DNA of 7,650 nt from NCBI GenBank assembly GCA_027451085.1, contig DAIDKA010000151.1:1-7650 (forward strand), written 5' to 3'. How positions within the stretch are numbered: the first letter of the stretch is position 1; every line of letters begins with the position of its first letter. Positions 6,213 to 7,650 of the stretch are shown one piece after another. The translations under genes were made by a program, and so were the position numbers. This DNA is from Gammaproteobacteria bacterium. Its GTDB lineage: Bacteria; Pseudomonadota; Gammaproteobacteria; Steroidobacterales; Steroidobacteraceae. Below the pieces are notes generated by a model that had not been told where the DNA came from, did not search any database, and was given only the letters and a program-made list of their open reading frames with translations.

Positions 6213-6995
6213 ATGGGCATCTCGGGGCGGCGCGCCCTGATCAACGGCGCCAGCGCCGGTATGGGGAAAGCCGCGGCCAGCCTTCTGGCCGCGGAGGGTG
6301 TGAACCTGGTGCTGTCTGCGCGTGGTGCAGAGCGCCTTGCGGCCGCGGCGCTCGAAATCCGTGGCCGGCATGGCGTTCGTGTCGATACCATCGTGGCGGA
6401 CCACAGCACTGACGAGGGGCGACTGCGGATTCTCGCGGCATGTCCGGACCCGGACATCTTCGTCGCCACGTGTTCACCACCGCCGCTGACCCCCGACCAT
6501 GGGGGCATCTCCATGCAGCAATGGCAGGAAAGCCTCGCCACCGGTCTGCTGAGCCCGCTGCAGTTCATCGAGGCGGTGCTGCCCGCCATGCAGCGCCGGC
6601 GCTGGGGCCGGATCGTCAACATCGCAACCATCGCCGCCAAATACCCGCTGGAACTGCGCCTCCTGAGCGGTGCGCCGCGTGCGGCGCTGGTGAACTACAC
6701 GGTGGCGGTGGCGCGTCGTGTTGCCGCTGACAATGTGACGCTCAACAACGTGCTGCCCGGCATGTTTCACACGGCGGCGGTTCACGACCAGTTCTCCGAG
6801 GCGGCCCGCCGCAATGGCACCAGCTACGACGTGGAGGTGCACAAGTTCGTGGACCTTCACCAGATTCCGGCGCGCCGGTTCGGTGATCCCCGGGACGTCG
6901 GGGCATTGGTGACCTGGCTCTGCAGCGAGTTCGCCGGCTACATCACCGGGCAGAGCATTGCTGTCGATGGCGCCGCGACGCGATCGACCTTCTAG
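6213..6995 (+). CDS. SDR-family protein with degenerate catalytic tetrad
   Basis: A 260-residue protein of SDR length and fold. The N-terminal nucleotide motif is NGASAGMG (11-18), where the usual first Thr is Asn, followed by a GRIVNI strand at 132-137, VTLNNVLPG (175-183), and the C-terminal YITGQSIAVDGA that is typical of SDRs related to 3-oxoacyl-ACP reductase. The active site is not conserved. The NNAG position reads ATCSPPP (85-91), and the Asn, Ser, Tyr and Lys positions align by spacing with Gly111, Thr139, Ser152 and Arg156. It resembles the group of beta-ketoacyl-reductase-like SDRs known to lack a proper tetrad. It may bind a dinucleotide without standard SDR chemistry, or use other residues. 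The start at 6213 is supported by AGG 5-7 bases upstream; GTG 6207 is possible. The in-frame reading upstream lies inside the receptor gene and terminator and is not coding. Confidence 0.88.
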   Translation: MGISGRRALINGASAGMGKAAASLLAAEGVNLVLSARGAERLAAAALEIRGRHGVRVDTIVADHSTDEGRLRILAACPDPDIFVATCSPPPLTPDHGGISMQQWQESLATGLLSPLQFIEAVLPAMQRRRWGRIVNIATIAAKYPLELRLLSGAPRAALVNYTVAVARRVAADNVTLNNVLPGMFHTAAVHDQFSEAARRNGTSYDVEVHKFVDLHQIPARRFGDPRDVGALVTWLCSEFAGYITGQSIAVDGAATRSTF

Positions 6996-7650
6996 TCAGC
7001 GTCCGAAGAACGCGGTTGTCTGCCCGGCCGTGGTCCGCCAGTCGATGCCGCAGCCTTCCAGCCAGCCGTCGTCGTAATAGGTGTCGGCGTAACGGTCTCC
7101 ACCGTCACACAGCAGCGTGACGACGGAGCCAGCTTCACCGCCGGCACGCATTTCATCGATCAGCTGCATGCAGGCCCAGATGCTGGTGCCGGTGGAACCA
7201 CCGACGCGTCGCCCCAGGACCTGCGAAATCCCGCGCATGGCGCCGATGCTGTTCCCGTCTGTCACCGCGATCATGCGGTCGATGACGCTGCGAACGAAGC
7301 TCGGCTCCACCCGTGGCCGGCCGATGCCTTCGATCTTCGAGGCGCAGCCCTCGGGCAGGGCCAGGACCCGCGGATCGGCGTGGTGGCGATGAAAGACCGA
7401 ATCCACCGGGTCGGCGACGCACAGGCGCGTGTGATGGCGCTGGTAGCGGATGTAGCGGCCGATGGTGGCGGAGGTGCCACCGGTGCCGGCACCGCACACG
7501 ATCCAGGCTGGAACGGGATGCTCCTCCGCGGCCAGCTGCGCGAAGATGCTTTCGGCGATGTTGTTGTTGCCGCGCCAGTCCGTCGCGCGCTCCGCGTAGG
7601 TGAACTGGTCCATGTAGTGCCCGCCGGTCTCGCGCACCAGGCGCTGCGCG
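6996..7650 (-). CDS. PLP-dependent cysteine synthase-family enzyme, Cds1-like (C-terminal part)
   Basis: A partial gene of 218 codons including the stop, open to the right edge; the true N-terminus with the PLP-binding lysine lies outside. The GTG at 7637 is only an internal Val codon of the continuing frame. The PLP phosphate loop GTGGTSATIG (nucleotides about 7458-7487) and the later GGSTGTSIWA, which carries the serine contacting the PLP ring, mark fold-type II enzymes of the cysteine synthase/cystathionine beta-synthase family. The stretches ERATDWRGNNNIAESIF, RLCVADP and LLCDGGDRYADTYYDDGWL differ from ordinary CysK and fit, from memory, the group containing the mycobacterial cysteine desulfhydrase Cds1, which releases sulfide from L-cysteine. 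That assignment is inference. It converges on the plus-strand SDR with no gap and no terminator between them. Confidence 0.85.
   Translation of the reverse strand, partial: AQRLVRETGGHYMDQFTYAERATDWRGNNNIAESIFAQLAAEEHPVPAWIVCGAGTGGTSATIGRYIRYQRHHTRLCVADPVDSVFHRHHADPRVLALPEGCASKIEGIGRPRVEPSFVRSVIDRMIAVTDGNSIGAMRGISQVLGRRVGGSTGTSIWACMQLIDEMRAGGEAGSVVTLLCDGGDRYADTYYDDGWLEGCGIDWRTTAGQTTAFFGR

Noticed and set aside
1..7650. Search for a defence system, CRISPR array, insertion sequence, tRNA, or phage genes
   Set aside because: No direct repeats, transposase-like protein, tRNA-like cloverleaf or defence-type domain was recognised. All large frames are explained by metabolism and transport genes.

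Overview
This is a GC-rich window from a Gram-negative bacterium. An outer-membrane TonB-dependent receptor and a twin-arginine (Tat) signal protein both imply an outer membrane and a periplasm. The gene style (a sphingomonad/Steroidobacter-like receptor, several SDR oxidoreductases, an acetoin-dehydrogenase-type complex) suggests a metabolically versatile proteobacterium. The order cannot be fixed from sequence alone.

Layout, left to right. (a) Positions 1-2172, minus strand: a tight operon for a 2-oxo acid/acetoin dehydrogenase-type complex, transcribed right to left. It holds E1 alpha (1180-2172), E1 beta (132-1163) and the first 35 codons of a lipoyl-domain protein, presumably E2 (1-105). 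Gaps are 16 and 26 bases. (b) 2234-2266: a strong hairpin terminator separating this operon from the next minus-strand gene. (c) 2289-3416, minus: a short-chain dehydrogenase with an N-terminal Tat signal and a proline-rich linker. (d) 3417-3642: a 226-base divergent intergenic region with several short dyads. (e) 3643-6108, plus: an 821-residue TonB-dependent receptor, followed by two hairpins, the second with a T7 tract. (f) 6213-6995, plus: a second SDR whose catalytic positions are all substituted. (g) 6996-7650, minus, running off the right edge: the C-terminal part of a PLP-dependent cysteine synthase-family enzyme resembling Cds1-type cysteine desulfhydrases. It meets the SDR tail to tail with no bases between the stop codons.

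How the genes may work together (inference): the receptor and the Tat-type SDR are divergent neighbours and could share control. One would import an organic ligand across the outer membrane and the other act on an alcohol or ketone in the periplasm. The TPP-dependent complex would cleave a downstream ketone or 2-oxo acid to an acyl-CoA. Nothing identifies the ligand. I saw no CRISPR array, tRNA, rRNA, insertion sequence or recognisable defence system. The parts that depart most from textbook families are the Tat-type SDR and the SDR without a catalytic tetrad.
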